Of a stretch of 64,000 nt of DNA, positions 1-10,275 are shown in pieces (position 1 is the stretch's first letter; every line of letters starts with the position of its first letter). The stretch lies in the NCBI GenBank assembly GCA_009739215.1, contig VSJF01000004.1:310001-374000 (forward strand), read 5' to 3'. This stretch comes from Floccularia luteovirens (lineage: Eukaryota > Basidiomycota > Agaricomycetes > Agaricales > Squamanitaceae). The notes beneath the pieces were generated by a model that saw only the letters and a list, made by a program, of their open reading frames with translations, ran no database searches and was not told the origin of the DNA. The translations under genes and the position numbers were made by a program.

Positions 1-1679
1 GTATAGGCATCAATTCCACAGAGTACTACAGGGGGAAGTATGTTCAGCAAAAAAAAGTCAGGATGTCATATAATCTTACATTTAAACAGAATGCATAAAA
101 GTCACAAGAAGGCTGCATCTTACTCGCAAGATGAAGCTCCCCTTCCAAAAAACGGCCACGAGAAGAATGGAGATCAGCAGGCGGCTCCCACCAAACAGCA
201 TTTTGAATCTCATGTGCTTCGTCGGTCATTCGTGACGCGTCGCGCGATTGGGCTTGTCGTCCATTTTTGTAATAGTGCAATTTGCGGAGCAGACGCAAAT
301 TGATGACTTTTGGTTGGGAGAGTGTATCGATTACTTCTCCATCTGCAGTGGAAAAGTAGAGGTAACAAGGAATGACCGTACCTCTAGAATAACATAGCTA
401 CAATGATAACATTTAGAAAAATGTTGTCTCCTTTCCTGAAGTTATAACGAGTATCTCACAGGTTTGGCTAAAAACAACTGAGCAGCGACTTAAAAACGAT
501 TCAGTTGTAATTTCAATATGAGACCGTACCGTGCACCTGACGCCCACTTCGGCACGTCTTCCTGAGACGTCATGAATACCACGAATTGTGGTTGAACCAA
601 CTTCCTGCCAACCACCCGGATCGTTCTCTGGACCCGTCAGCCGATTGCCTTGCTGATATGCCAACTGACGTAGTATAGATGGAGAATCTGGCTTTGTTTT
701 GGGCATATAAGTAACTGGCACCCGAGTCCTAGAGGCGGTCAACACACAACTTTGTAGGTGGGAATAAAATCGCTACTTACTTGCTTGGTGAACGAAGACG
801 GCCATGCGCAAAAATCAATTGGAGTTCATAATGCACACTCACAGCCGCACTCTTCTCTAGAAATGACTGCGGGGTAGGATACCATTGTGTCGGAGAATTA
901 CCCTTCCCTGGAACCTCTACATGGGTAGGGAATTCAAAATCAAACTGAAATCTGTAATAACCGTGGAAACGATCCATGGAATGCTGGCCGCAGAGGTGAA
1001 TGGGAAGCAAAAGGAGATGTCGGGGTACGTGCTGCTGCTGGATCCCCATCAGCACGCGACCAAAGCAAAACGGTACGGGTAAGAAAAGTGTGATTTTCAT
1101 CTCGATAATACCCACTGACAACTTGACCTTTGAGCTGTTATGTGGTATTAGTGCATACACGAGGCCCACGTAGAGACAGTATTATACACTCACTGTAAGA
1201 CTAATGGAGTCAAAAGATTGCGGGTTTGCCACATCCAACTCTACATTGCCACGTATGGTATCTCCACCTACAAAATCAGTGTGCGATGGTCTGTTTGCAG
1301 CTGTTGGATGACGACGTCGGTAGTGAAGCGAGAGAATTCCGCAAGTCTTGCCAGAAACAATCACATCACACTTTCGAATGTCCCATTTGTCCTGGGGGCC
1401 TGGAACTTCGCTTCTTATGATGGTAGGACTGAACGTTGCCGCAGAAATAGAGGACGGGGTTTCATCATTCTGTGTTCCTTCAACTATTTCCATGTCCGTA
1501 AACTCGAAGTAACTTGGGGCAGCCTCTTCATCGATAACAGAAGGCACTTCCGACTCCGTGATGTTGTGCACAGTATAGTCATCGTCATTCTGTACAGCTA
1601 CGGAGTAGCGAGGAAGAGTGTCCACCGCCGAAATGCGAGACAGCCTCTGTGAAATCCGTTGAGAACAGTTTCTATACAT
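1..1679 (-). CDS. Arrestin-like protein, partial (3' end off the window), apparent frameshift
   Basis: Fungal arrestin-related protein; such proteins act as trafficking adaptors for membrane proteins. Exons (minus): 1679-1194, 1134-781, 728-530, 477-460, 397-80 and 25 to beyond base 1. Exon 1 is acidic and ends in the start of the arrestin N fold (GGDTIRGNVELDV). Exon 2 continues the strands (FEFPTHVEV, VSVHYELQLIF). Exon 3 carries the linker typical of the family (PSILRQLAYQQ, then GPENDPGGWQEV). An 18-nt exon leads to the C domain (LCYSRGTVIPCYL, GRFLEGELHLAS, YSVELMPI). All intron borders are GT-AG and phases agree except inside exon 2. There the reading frame changes between WSRADGDP and RFHGYYRFQF (about 980-1050), and I found no intron that repairs it. 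It is either a frameshift mutation, a sequence error or an unusual splice. The family call is firm; functionality is uncertain. Confidence 0.8.
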
Positions 1680-2534
1680 GCCTGAAGAGTGATGTAAGGG
1701 AGAGCGCAGGCGACCCTCTAGATTGAAGGAATATATATTTATTAATAAAATTCTGCAATGAATTCAAACGGGATCTTGCACGGATTCGGGATACATCTGA
1801 TCTGATCTGTCCAATGTGGCATCGAGTATATTGCAAGCATTTGTACATATATAGATTTTGAGGGTGGCCTTGGTAACTTAACTTTTGAAATCAGCACCTG
1901 GACCCTGTGCTGGGTTGAATGCAGTAAGTTACAAAAGATTGGCATCATGAACTTACGGCACACGTACACACGCAATGGCCTAGCTGGGTGTTAGCCTGAA
2001 ACACGTTAGAGGGTTGGACAGCCAGTACATCCCACTGGTATACCATACATATAACTCGACAATCCAATGGACTGTTTTCCAACAAGGTCCGTCAATAAGG
2101 CAGATATCAGGTACATTGATCAGTGATGATTTACATAACTGATTGATGAAACACTTGCTGTTAATTTTTCAACGCTCAGGATTGTTTCCAGCGCCCTAGG
2201 AGAGGTGGAGCCGAAATAAAACGTCGTTGTTTGCCAAACCGAATGCCTCACTGCATACATCTCGTTTAATTGTAAACATACCTCAAATCCTATAAACTAG
2301 ACGTCTTACCCACGGCACAAGCGTGCTTTGAATGGTGTACTAACAGGGGAGCTATAATAAACCATACTTTGGGAGACACATCTCGCTGTTCGGACAATTC
2401 CGGGCCTAAAATATTGGGTCACGTGTATAATCATTAGTCCGGAGACCGCTAACTCAACGGTGCACTTTAATCCACAGACAAGAAAAACCAGGCATTTATA
2501 CGTTGGATTATTTGCAATATCGCAAACAAAAAAT
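1680..2534. other. Intergenic region, divergent promoters
   Basis: Lies between the divergently transcribed arrestin-like and THYN1-like genes. A TCACGTG E-box lies near 2419-2425, about 110 bp before the THYN1-like start. I see no convincing coding exon or RNA gene; the open frames are short and lack recognisable motifs. Confidence 0.5.
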
Positions 2535-4095
2535 ATGAGCTCAGAACAACTTGAAGCTACACCCCAATCCTCCACTAGACCTAAATTTTGGCTTCTCAAA
2601 GCGGAACCAGACTCGCGCATTGTTAAGGGGAAGGATGTCAAAGTATTTATCGTTTTTTATATCATTTCTGATGATCTATGTTTTATTGATTATTTCACAA
2701 CTTGTCTCTGGAATATATTCGTAGTTCAGTGTGGCTGACTTTGAACAAGTGGGGACGTCGCCTTGGGAGGGTGTACGGAATTATGAAGCACGCAATCTGA
2801 TGCGTGAGATGCGCGTTGGGGATAAGGTGTGTTCCTCAGCTTTTTGTTGAAGTGAGGTGTGCAAGTGTGATGTGGAAACATTTCCTTCGGTCCTTACACC
2901 CGTTCGACTCAAATAGGCTTTATTCTATCATTCAAATTGCAAAACTCCAGGTGAGGATGTTTTATTTCTGATAGGTTATGATTCTCATTCGGTTGTAATG
3001 CTACAAAGGAGTAGCCGCATTCGCCAAGGTCCGTGATCATTTACATTCCAGTAGTTAGATTCAACCAAACTCTCTGACAAAATAACCTGACACTTGCAGG
3101 TTGCAAAAGAAGCGTATCCAGATTGTAAGTCATCTTGCAAACTACCCATAGTGAATAATAAACTGTTCTCACAACTTTTCACCACTGACAGATACAGCAT
3201 GGGACGCGTAAGTTTTTTCCTCTGAATTACAACTAATGCATTTACGAATGTGATGTTGATGTTATCAATTAGTTCACATCCATACTATGATCCTGTAAGT
3301 ATCCCATCCTCCAGGAAATTATCTCCTGAACAAACCTTTTTTTTGGCTCTAGAAATCAGATTCTACTTCACCAAAATGGTACATGGTCGATTTACAATTT
3401 GTATCTCGTGCCAAGCATTTCGTTCCACTTGCTCTATTACGGCATGTTGCAGGGCTTAAAGATGATGAACCACCCCCAGAGATAGCTTACATCAGGTCCA
3501 CAGGAGTGCAAGCTATCAAGAGTGAGCACATACCGTCTAATTGATGGTTCCGTTTATTTATTACCCTACAGACATGAATCTAGTAACACGTGGTAGGTTG
3601 AGCGTACAACGTGTAAGTCAAGAAGCTTGGGATGTCGTTTGTATGCTCGCACAGCAGGGTGGATGGGAAGAGGGTCAGGGGATTGCCTCCAAGACTTCTG
3701 GAAAGACTAAAGTCAAGGAAGTGGTATCCAGAAAGAAAGTCAATAACCGAAAGGTTGAAAATACGGAAGGGGAGAGTAACGAGGGCGAAAATGAGAATAA
3801 TGAAGTAGCGGAAAAGAAAAGAGTAGCGAAGGCCAAAACGAAAGGGCGTCCACTAGTAGTTGGCAAGAAAAGAAAAGATTCTAATAGCGATGGGGTAAGC
3901 GGGCATGAGGGAGAATTTAAAGATGAAGATGAAGATGAAGATGAAGATGAAGATGAAGATGAAGATGAGACACCACCCCGCAGTTCAACTAAACGAAGGC
4001 GGAAAAATGACGGTCAAGGCGACTCAGATGACTTTGTAGATGACGAAGAGGGATTACCACTGCGCAGGTCGACGAGGACAAGGGCACGCAAATAA
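2535..4095 (+). CDS. THYN1: THYN1-like EVE-domain protein with acidic C-terminal tail
   Basis: Homologue of thymocyte nuclear protein 1, a nuclear EVE/PUA-fold protein thought to bind modified nucleic acid bases. Nine exons: 2535-2642, 2725-2826, 2917-2950, 3009-3028, 3100-3124, 3192-3207, 3273-3294, 3353-3521, 3572-4095. They sum to 1020 nt, a 339-residue protein. The EVE domain starts at about residue 17 (FWLLKAEPDSRIVKGKDV), continues through WEGVRNYEARNLMREM, GDKALFYHSNCKTPG, GVAAFAK and ASHPYYDPKSDS, and ends near WDVVCMLAQQGGWEE. The domain is split by five consecutive mini-exons of 34, 20, 25, 16 and 22 nt. The last about 150 residues are not part of the family core: lysine-rich, then a run of Asp-Glu pairs, then a basic end. 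Start chosen at the ATG 25 codons into the frame, just before the conserved domain. Confidence 0.9.
3922..3969 (+). repeat. GATGAA hexanucleotide microsatellite (8 units)
   Basis: Eight consecutive 6-bp units (the last ends in G) inside the last exon of the THYN1-like gene, encoding alternating Asp-Glu. Unit changes keep the frame, so tail length may vary between strains. Confidence 0.95.
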
Positions 4096-5028
4096 GGATC
4101 ATAAATTATATTTGATGTGAGATATGTACATAAAGATGTTTTTATATTTTAAATTAAAAGTGGAGACAAAAAAAGCTGGTTCTCAGACCAGTACCGTTTT
4201 ATGCTATAAGTAGCAACAGTTAAAAGCGGTCTCTCGTATGCTATTTGGATGTATGACACCTAGATCCTGGTAGAACTATGGCGCTAGTGAGCTGGTGATC
4301 TTTGCGAGCGAATATAAGTGAGTTAGGAAACGCAAATTCGTGAGTATTTGATAGGGCATGTCGTTGAAAACATGGACACAGAACGAATGTCAGTGGATTA
4401 CGCCCGTAGTTGAAATGGACTATAATGGTGAGGTAGATCCAAAATCAGTTATTTAATGTCTACAAAAACATACATTGTAATCACCCGCCTAGAACACACT
4501 AATAATGCAATCGAAATTAGGCTGAATCGATCTCATAGAACAGATAGAACAGCGTGACGCAACGAAGTCGGTAAGGGCTCTGCCTCTTTATAGAAACTGG
4601 CAATTGTCAAAGGGGCTGTGATCGCAGGTTCATCTGCGGGAACAGGTGGTTCAAGGATCCCACCACACAGCAGTTTGAAGGTGGTGTATCTCTTCGAACA
4701 TATGTGATGAATCTCGTAAAATAGCCTGCTGTCCCTTTTTAGAACCGGAGTTTACGAACCAGGAGAAGATTAATAAGGGAGAGAGCGTCAAGTACTTCTC
4801 CATTTGGTGACGAAAGGAGTAGGCAGCAAAGGGCCACCGTGCCTACCAATATGTTAGAGTGTCAACCTCCATTTGAGGGGAGGTACGAATAGCAAAGCTT
4901 TAAATTTCTTGACTATCCATCTGATCACCGTTGGAGTCAACTCGGGGACGTTCATTGGATTGCGGCAAGCGAGCAGGTCTAATCGGGAATGGCTGGTGTC
5001 CCGGATTGAAGCATTGATCCGCTATATT
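4096..5028. other. Intergenic region
   Basis: No open frame here carries a recognisable motif and no tRNA-like fold was seen. The right end (about 5000-5087) is conserved with the sequence upstream of the second CRN-kinase copy at 41.05-41.13 kb, so it is probably the CRN-kinase promoter. Confidence 0.5.
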
Positions 5029-5038
5029 ATCACGTGAT
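5029..5038. promoter_or_regulatory. ATCACGTGAT palindrome, E-box-like promoter site
   Basis: A perfect 10-bp palindrome with a CACGTG core, 49 bp before the CRN-kinase ATG. The same 10 bases are kept at 41097-41106, upstream of the rearranged second copy, inside a longer conserved block. CACGTG is the classic bHLH binding site. Function is inferred from conservation only. Confidence 0.5.
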
Positions 5039-5087
5039 GTATCAGTATCGGTTTGAAGTCTCACCCAATCCCTATTCTGGCACCACA

Positions 5088-7210
5088 ATGTACAAACTTA
5101 ACTGTCTTATCATTGATGGTTCTAAGCCTGTGGAGGATATCTTCGTAGTCAGGGTGAAACCAAGCAACACCTTTGCACAACTTGCGGTGGAGATTTGTAC
5201 AAATGGCCCGAAATTACTTCAACAGTGCAGTGCAGCTGACCTCCGCCTCTTCAAACCCAACGAAAACCTCCCAGATGATCTCGATATCTCATAAATTCAC
5301 AACTCAACGACAGGACTCTAAAAGAAGACAGTCTTCTTCATGCACTTTCAACAGTGAACGATGAGTTCCAAAACCAGCCACCCTTAGATTACGTACATAT
5401 ACTAGTTCAGATACCTGCCAACGTAGGCCGACAACAGACTGGTAAGTCATTTATACATTATTGGTCAGGCCTCGCTCATATGAAATACAGCATCTCTTCT
5501 TACTGATTTCCTTTTAACTGCTAAGATTACTAGAAGGACTGTCGAACTTGTGCCAACTGAATCAATTGATAGCACATGTCTGTACCGGACAGATCAGGTG
5601 GATGTCGCTCCACCTTTCTACCTATGCAAGCTCGAAATGGTTGATTTGATCACAATGGACCTATTTGAAAGAGTTCTGCCGAGTCTTTCCACAATCAACC
5701 AATCATTTATATCCGTTGCCTCTATACATATTGCCTCATATGAGCTCGGTGTTACTCAGCAACCGATACGTGACAAACCATTCGTCTCCGCATCGACTCG
5801 ATATATCTTACAAGCGTGTTTCTCTTGCGCTGCAGCAGTTGGAAAGTCGTTCACAATCACTAAACAAGATAGGGATAATAATGCAGATGCTAGGATTCAA
5901 GTTGTTGGAAGCCCTTCCGGAGGTATCGCAATAGAAGACAAAACTCCAGCTGTATACAGGGCTTACTACGGCGATGACATCGTCAACACTACCCGCGGTG
6001 AAATTAGCATCCGAAACCCTGAAAATGGGTTTCAGAGCATACTTTTCAAAGTAAGTTAAAATACAGCAATGCATTCCAGTCATTTCTCAATTCCTTCTCT
6101 AAGCTTTCAGTTTGTATGAACTCTCAAAAATTACGATGGGGCCTTATTCACGACGCTGAGCATATGAGGATCCTCCGTATGGAATACAAAGACGCCTGCC
6201 CTTACATGATTATTTCTGAAGAGATTCCTGTTGACTTACCCCCACCACGGTCTATATATTCCTTAATATGTTATATGCTACTTACCACCGATGAGGAACT
6301 TACTATCTTTGACGGAGTCAAAGTGGGCATTCCCGCACCTACCCCAGTTCAGCTTTTTGGTGGTATTTGTAGGGAGACACGACGCATCAATGAGAACATT
6401 TCCCATGCCCAGGACATTCCAGAATTCCCGGAAAAGGTGAAACCTTTTCAACTGGATATCATTATAGTATTCTCAGTTCAAATTGGTTCAGGCCATATTG
6501 CATACAAGTGCCGGTGGGGGCACAGAACTTATGGATATCTCGCTGCGAAGAATGGACAAACTACCGGCTCATACCGGATCTACTCGCAAATTAGATGTCT
6601 ACCTCAAAAAATTGATTGGTGCTGGAACATTTGGCCGCGTTTTTCATAGTGCCGCGTTTTTCATAGTAAAATTTATATCGAAGACAGATATTCTGGCTCA
6701 GCTGTAGGTCAAACTCACCAATCCCAGGGTTTGCATATTCTTTTGAAACTGAGGCTGCAGCATACCATAAGCTCCTGCAAACTCTACAACATTGCCTGTA
6801 CTCTAAATTCTATGGTAACTTTAGCGGGGAATTCAAGGGATTCGAATACTCTTGCATCTTAATGGAATATGGTGGCAATGCTCTGGAGACATTTGATGGC
6901 TTGTCAACTGATTGAAAGGTCTGCATTGGTAGTAATTGCTTCCTATAACTTCGATTGACACATACATTGATATAGGAACGACATCTTTCGGGTCCTTTTA
7001 CTGATCCATCAAGCAGGTGTTCTACATGGTGATGTCTGCCCAAGTAATGTCCTGCGCTCTAGCCATGGGATGTTGTTAATGGATTTCTCCATTGCACGGG
7101 TGGAACACGATTGTGAAGGTGTGGGAGTATGTGAAGAGCTGAGTGCTGTAGCCAAGGAGCTCAAGCTTACTCAACACGATGCTATGAACTGCTTAAATCA
7201 CGGTGTCTAA
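5088..7210 (+). pseudogene. CRN (Crinkler)-type header fused to a protein-kinase-like domain, damaged
   Basis: The N-terminus (MYKLNCLIIDGSKPVEDIF, then LRLFKPNENLPDDLDIS) looks like the ubiquitin-like header of Crinkler-RHS family proteins. After a linker and a long middle part (5521-6056, then from about 6116) comes a kinase-like domain: glycine loop LIGAGTFGRVFHS near 6610-6650, then a C-lobe with HGDVCPSNVL (catalytic loop) and MDFSIAR (DFG-like). Several defects are visible. The header frame is lost near 5290 and resumes in another frame. Joins near 5450 and 6110 do not fit one frame with standard splice sites. A 17-bp tandem duplication sits just after the glycine loop. An in-frame TGA lies near 6913. 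It ends at TAA 7208-7210. Catalytic Asp and Asn are still present, so loss looks recent. Some breaks may be misread introns, so a functional gene is not excluded. Confidence 0.65.
6634..6667 (+). repeat. Exact 17-bp tandem duplication in CRN-kinase gene
   Basis: The 17 bases at 6634-6650 recur exactly at 6651-6667, directly after the kinase glycine loop. The length is not a multiple of three and the end of the unit overlaps a likely intron donor, so it probably disturbs frame and splicing. Confidence 0.95.
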
Positions 7211-8919
7211 GTCAACGCAACCGCGTATGATATCATCACCCATGAAGTCAGCGTGTGGCGATTTATCGATATTATCTACGATCGGCGGTGACACACGTCT
7301 TGTCAGACAAAGTTATATGGGACGTGCGTACCTCCCATTGGTCTTGTGGGTGAGTACCGCTATTTGATGAATTGGTTCGTGGAAGCCTGGTAGTATCGAC
7401 CTCAAGTCTGCGAAATGGGAATGGTCGTGTAGTTTTCGGTAACTTGAACGTTGGCCTAGGGATTGAAAATGTGTAATCTCCGCCACGATTCGTTGCTTCC
7501 CAATGATGATATCAGGAGTAACGCAGGAGTTATCAGGGACTGGCAGCTGAAGCGTCCTCATAATCAGCACAAAAAGATCGATTCCAGTCCATACCTATCT
7601 CAGAACTGCAAGTGAGTTGAGCAAACATCCCCTTCATTGAGATTCGATATATATACCAATCAGTAGGTGACGACACCCAGGTAGTACAAACGCGGAACGA
7701 GGCACAGGAACTGTATGTGTTTCGCCAATATGGTTATGACCTGTCACCTAGGCGTAATCGTTGTCCTAGGGTCTCATGAGGACGGAGAAGCCTCGAGTTT
7801 TCAGGCCGAGAAAGCCCTGAAAGCTGTGCTTGCAACTATAATATTTTAACTTCTTCAAGATTCTAACAAAACCAGATTGTTACATATATAGTTGAATTCG
7901 GAGATGGCAGACTCTGGAGAGTAAACGAATGAGTTTGCCAAATTGTCACCGCTTATATGATTTCTGTAAGTAAACTCATTGTCAGATATATACGCATAAC
8001 GATGATGAACTTATTCTTGAACTTTTTGGTATTCAGTGTTAACTTGGAGTGAATCTGTCTCTGAAAAGCTACCAGGGGATGTGGCGGAACAGCCGAGTCC
8101 CTTGCAGAGAGGTGGGAGAGCCCATAAATTTGCACACAATAGAACCGTCTACTTGGGTACCGGGATCGATTGATTAATATTTCCAGAGTGCTAACTTCAT
8201 CCAGTGTGTCCGTATCGAATCAGTGGACTATCGTTATACCAGCTACTCAAGTTAAGTGATAGTAGTTCGCTATTTTATTCTCTTGGATCCCGTGATTTAG
8301 CCTTATTTTCCGTCGGTTGCACACTCAATATGCAAATCGATGTCAAGAACAGCTTCGTGTCCCAGGTGCAATTCCAGTGAAAGGGGTAGGCTCACAGAAT
8401 GTCCCTAAGTTTACTGTCGGAGATGGTCTGTCATGCTTAGTGAACAAGAACTTGTATATGGGATGCCCATTCGTTCGTTACCTTGACCAGCAACCACAAT
8501 AACAAAGACTCAAGCTGTCAACAAATAGGCGACTCTTCGCTTCTTCTCTCGGTACATATGTTGTATTTCTTATTATTATCAAAGTCTTACAATCATACAG
8601 ATATAGGATCCTTCATGACACCGTCGTCAAGCTGTTCATTCCCTCGAGTCTATAATCATCTCTAAGCCCGGAAATTCGCTTTATGAAAAGGAAGCATGCG
8701 GAACTTTGAAAAGAAAGCAATCTTCTCTTGTTATGTATAACAAAGAGATTGTTGTTGTTGTATCCAAGGCAGGTGAGTTATCCCTTTTTATTTAAAACTG
8801 CTGCTTTGATTATTATTGCAACTTACTCATTTATCAGCGCTTAACAGCTCTGCAATTACGGTACGATAACTGGTGTCTCCAAGTCGAACCTCTACCTTAG
8901 CTATCACTACACCTATACA
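7211..8919. other. Gene-poor region with possible coding traces
   Basis: No gene could be modelled. Two plus-strand stretches, roughly 8317-8500 and 8650-8775, have open frames ending in plausible GT donors, but no motif was recognised and they could not be joined. 8780-8919 is the probable promoter of the next gene. Confidence 0.4.
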
Positions 8920-10056
8920 ATGTCTGCGACCATTACTCCTCCGGGTAGGAAAACACCAATGTGTCGTACATGCGACACACCAATGAAAGGCCACAAACGC
9001 GTGAACGGGTCCCCAATTTGTCCTAATCACACTCCTCCCTCCGCCAACGACAACGCTAGCGAAGGAGAAGAAGCTGGTAACGGTGAGGCTGCCAAACCAA
9101 GCCCAAAAACGCGCTCCCCACCATCTCAACGCGCCCACCCCCACCGATCTCCACCTAAATCTCCAATCGTTCAACGCGAAGCAGCACTCATTATCCCAGC
9201 GAAAGGTGAATACCGTAGTGATCACCCAGACTGGGCTACCACCCCCGCGCCGAACAAGAGCAAGCCCCAGTACCTCAATCATCATCAACCGCAGCCATCT
9301 CAACAAGGACAACAAGAACAACGCTTACCAAAACAGATTTTACCCTCAATCTCCGATAGAAAACTAGGAAATAAAAAGTACAAGAACGAATCACCGCGCG
9401 AAGCTTCACTTGTGCCTACGTTATTGGTAGATGATGATGGCCGCACTATACGTGGTTCTGATGACGAAGGTGGTGATGAAGATGAGGGATTCGTTAGTGA
9501 AGGTGAGTATAGTGGTGGGTATGGAAAAGTAGGAGAAGGGGCATTCAATGTAGGCGGGCAAGGTGGCAGGGATGTGGTTTCTCTATTAAAGACGAAACGC
9601 AGGGATATACCATATATCAAGGAAAATGCGAAGAAGATGGGTGAATATGCGGAAGCATGGCGCGTTACTTCTGATGATCACTCTCCGACTGGTGGTTATG
9701 ATTCGAAAGCTGTGAATAAGGATAGAAACGGGAAGGGGAAGGGGAAGGAGAAAGAGAGAGAGAAGGGATTGGCGAGAGAGGATAGTTCATGGTTGATGGC
9801 AGTTGGGGAACGCCGTTCGTTTGTTAAAGAAGTTGCAAACTTACTCAGCCGCACTCCGAATACCCGAGTCGCCACTATGCCTGGAACCATTGCGTCTTCA
9901 TCAACAGAGATGGTCGAAGGTCCGAGGTTCGTTACGTTCACCCAACTGATGATAGCAGGCGGACTTGGTGGTCCTAGTAGTTGTGACTTGGTTATCATTT
10001 TGGTGAATGCTCTCGGTATCGATATCGATAGTTTTCATATGTACAACACTAGTTGA
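8920..10056 (+). CDS. Hypothetical protein with N-terminal Cys motif
   Basis: Single-exon frame of 378 residues; family not recognised. Near the N-terminus are paired cysteines (CRTCDTPMKGHKRVNG then SPICPNH), a possible small zinc knuckle. The middle is low complexity, rich in Pro, Ser, Gln and charged residues. A segment DVVSLLKTKRRDIPYI followed by a Lys-Gly-Glu rich run may be a nuclear signal. The last 40 residues are hydrophobic (FTQLMIAGGLGG, then DLVIILVNALGIDI). Another frame over the same DNA is also hydrophobic there, so the C-terminus could change if an intron was missed. It is convergent with the next gene, about 220 bp away. Confidence 0.65.
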   Translation: MSATITPPGRKTPMCRTCDTPMKGHKRVNGSPICPNHTPPSANDNASEGEEAGNGEAAKPSPKTRSPPSQRAHPHRSPPKSPIVQREAALIIPAKGEYRSDHPDWATTPAPNKSKPQYLNHHQPQPSQQGQQEQRLPKQILPSISDRKLGNKKYKNESPREASLVPTLLVDDDGRTIRGSDDEGGDEDEGFVSEGEYSGGYGKVGEGAFNVGGQGGRDVVSLLKTKRRDIPYIKENAKKMGEYAEAWRVTSDDHSPTGGYDSKAVNKDRNGKGKGKEKEREKGLAREDSSWLMAVGERRSFVKEVANLLSRTPNTRVATMPGTIASSSTEMVEGPRFVTFTQLMIAGGLGGPSSCDLVIILVNALGIDIDSFHMYNTS

Positions 10057-10275
10057 TTGTTTGTAAAATATCATAAATCAAAATCCCTGATATTTCTTTA
10101 TACATTCCAGTAACGGCTACCAAATAAAAATACAGAAGAAAGTATCGTCGACATGTCGTTATAAAAAAAGGAAGGACATTTATTTTAACTGTCAGATATA
10201 AGGATAAGAAAAAAGGAAAATCCACACAAATAAAACAGTCCATAAGAAAAACCTCTCGATATCGACATTAGAATT

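Noticed and set aside
9083..9620. Frames on both strands inside the gene at 8920-10056
   Set aside because: They are shadows produced by the Pro/Ser/Gln-rich composition of the real gene.
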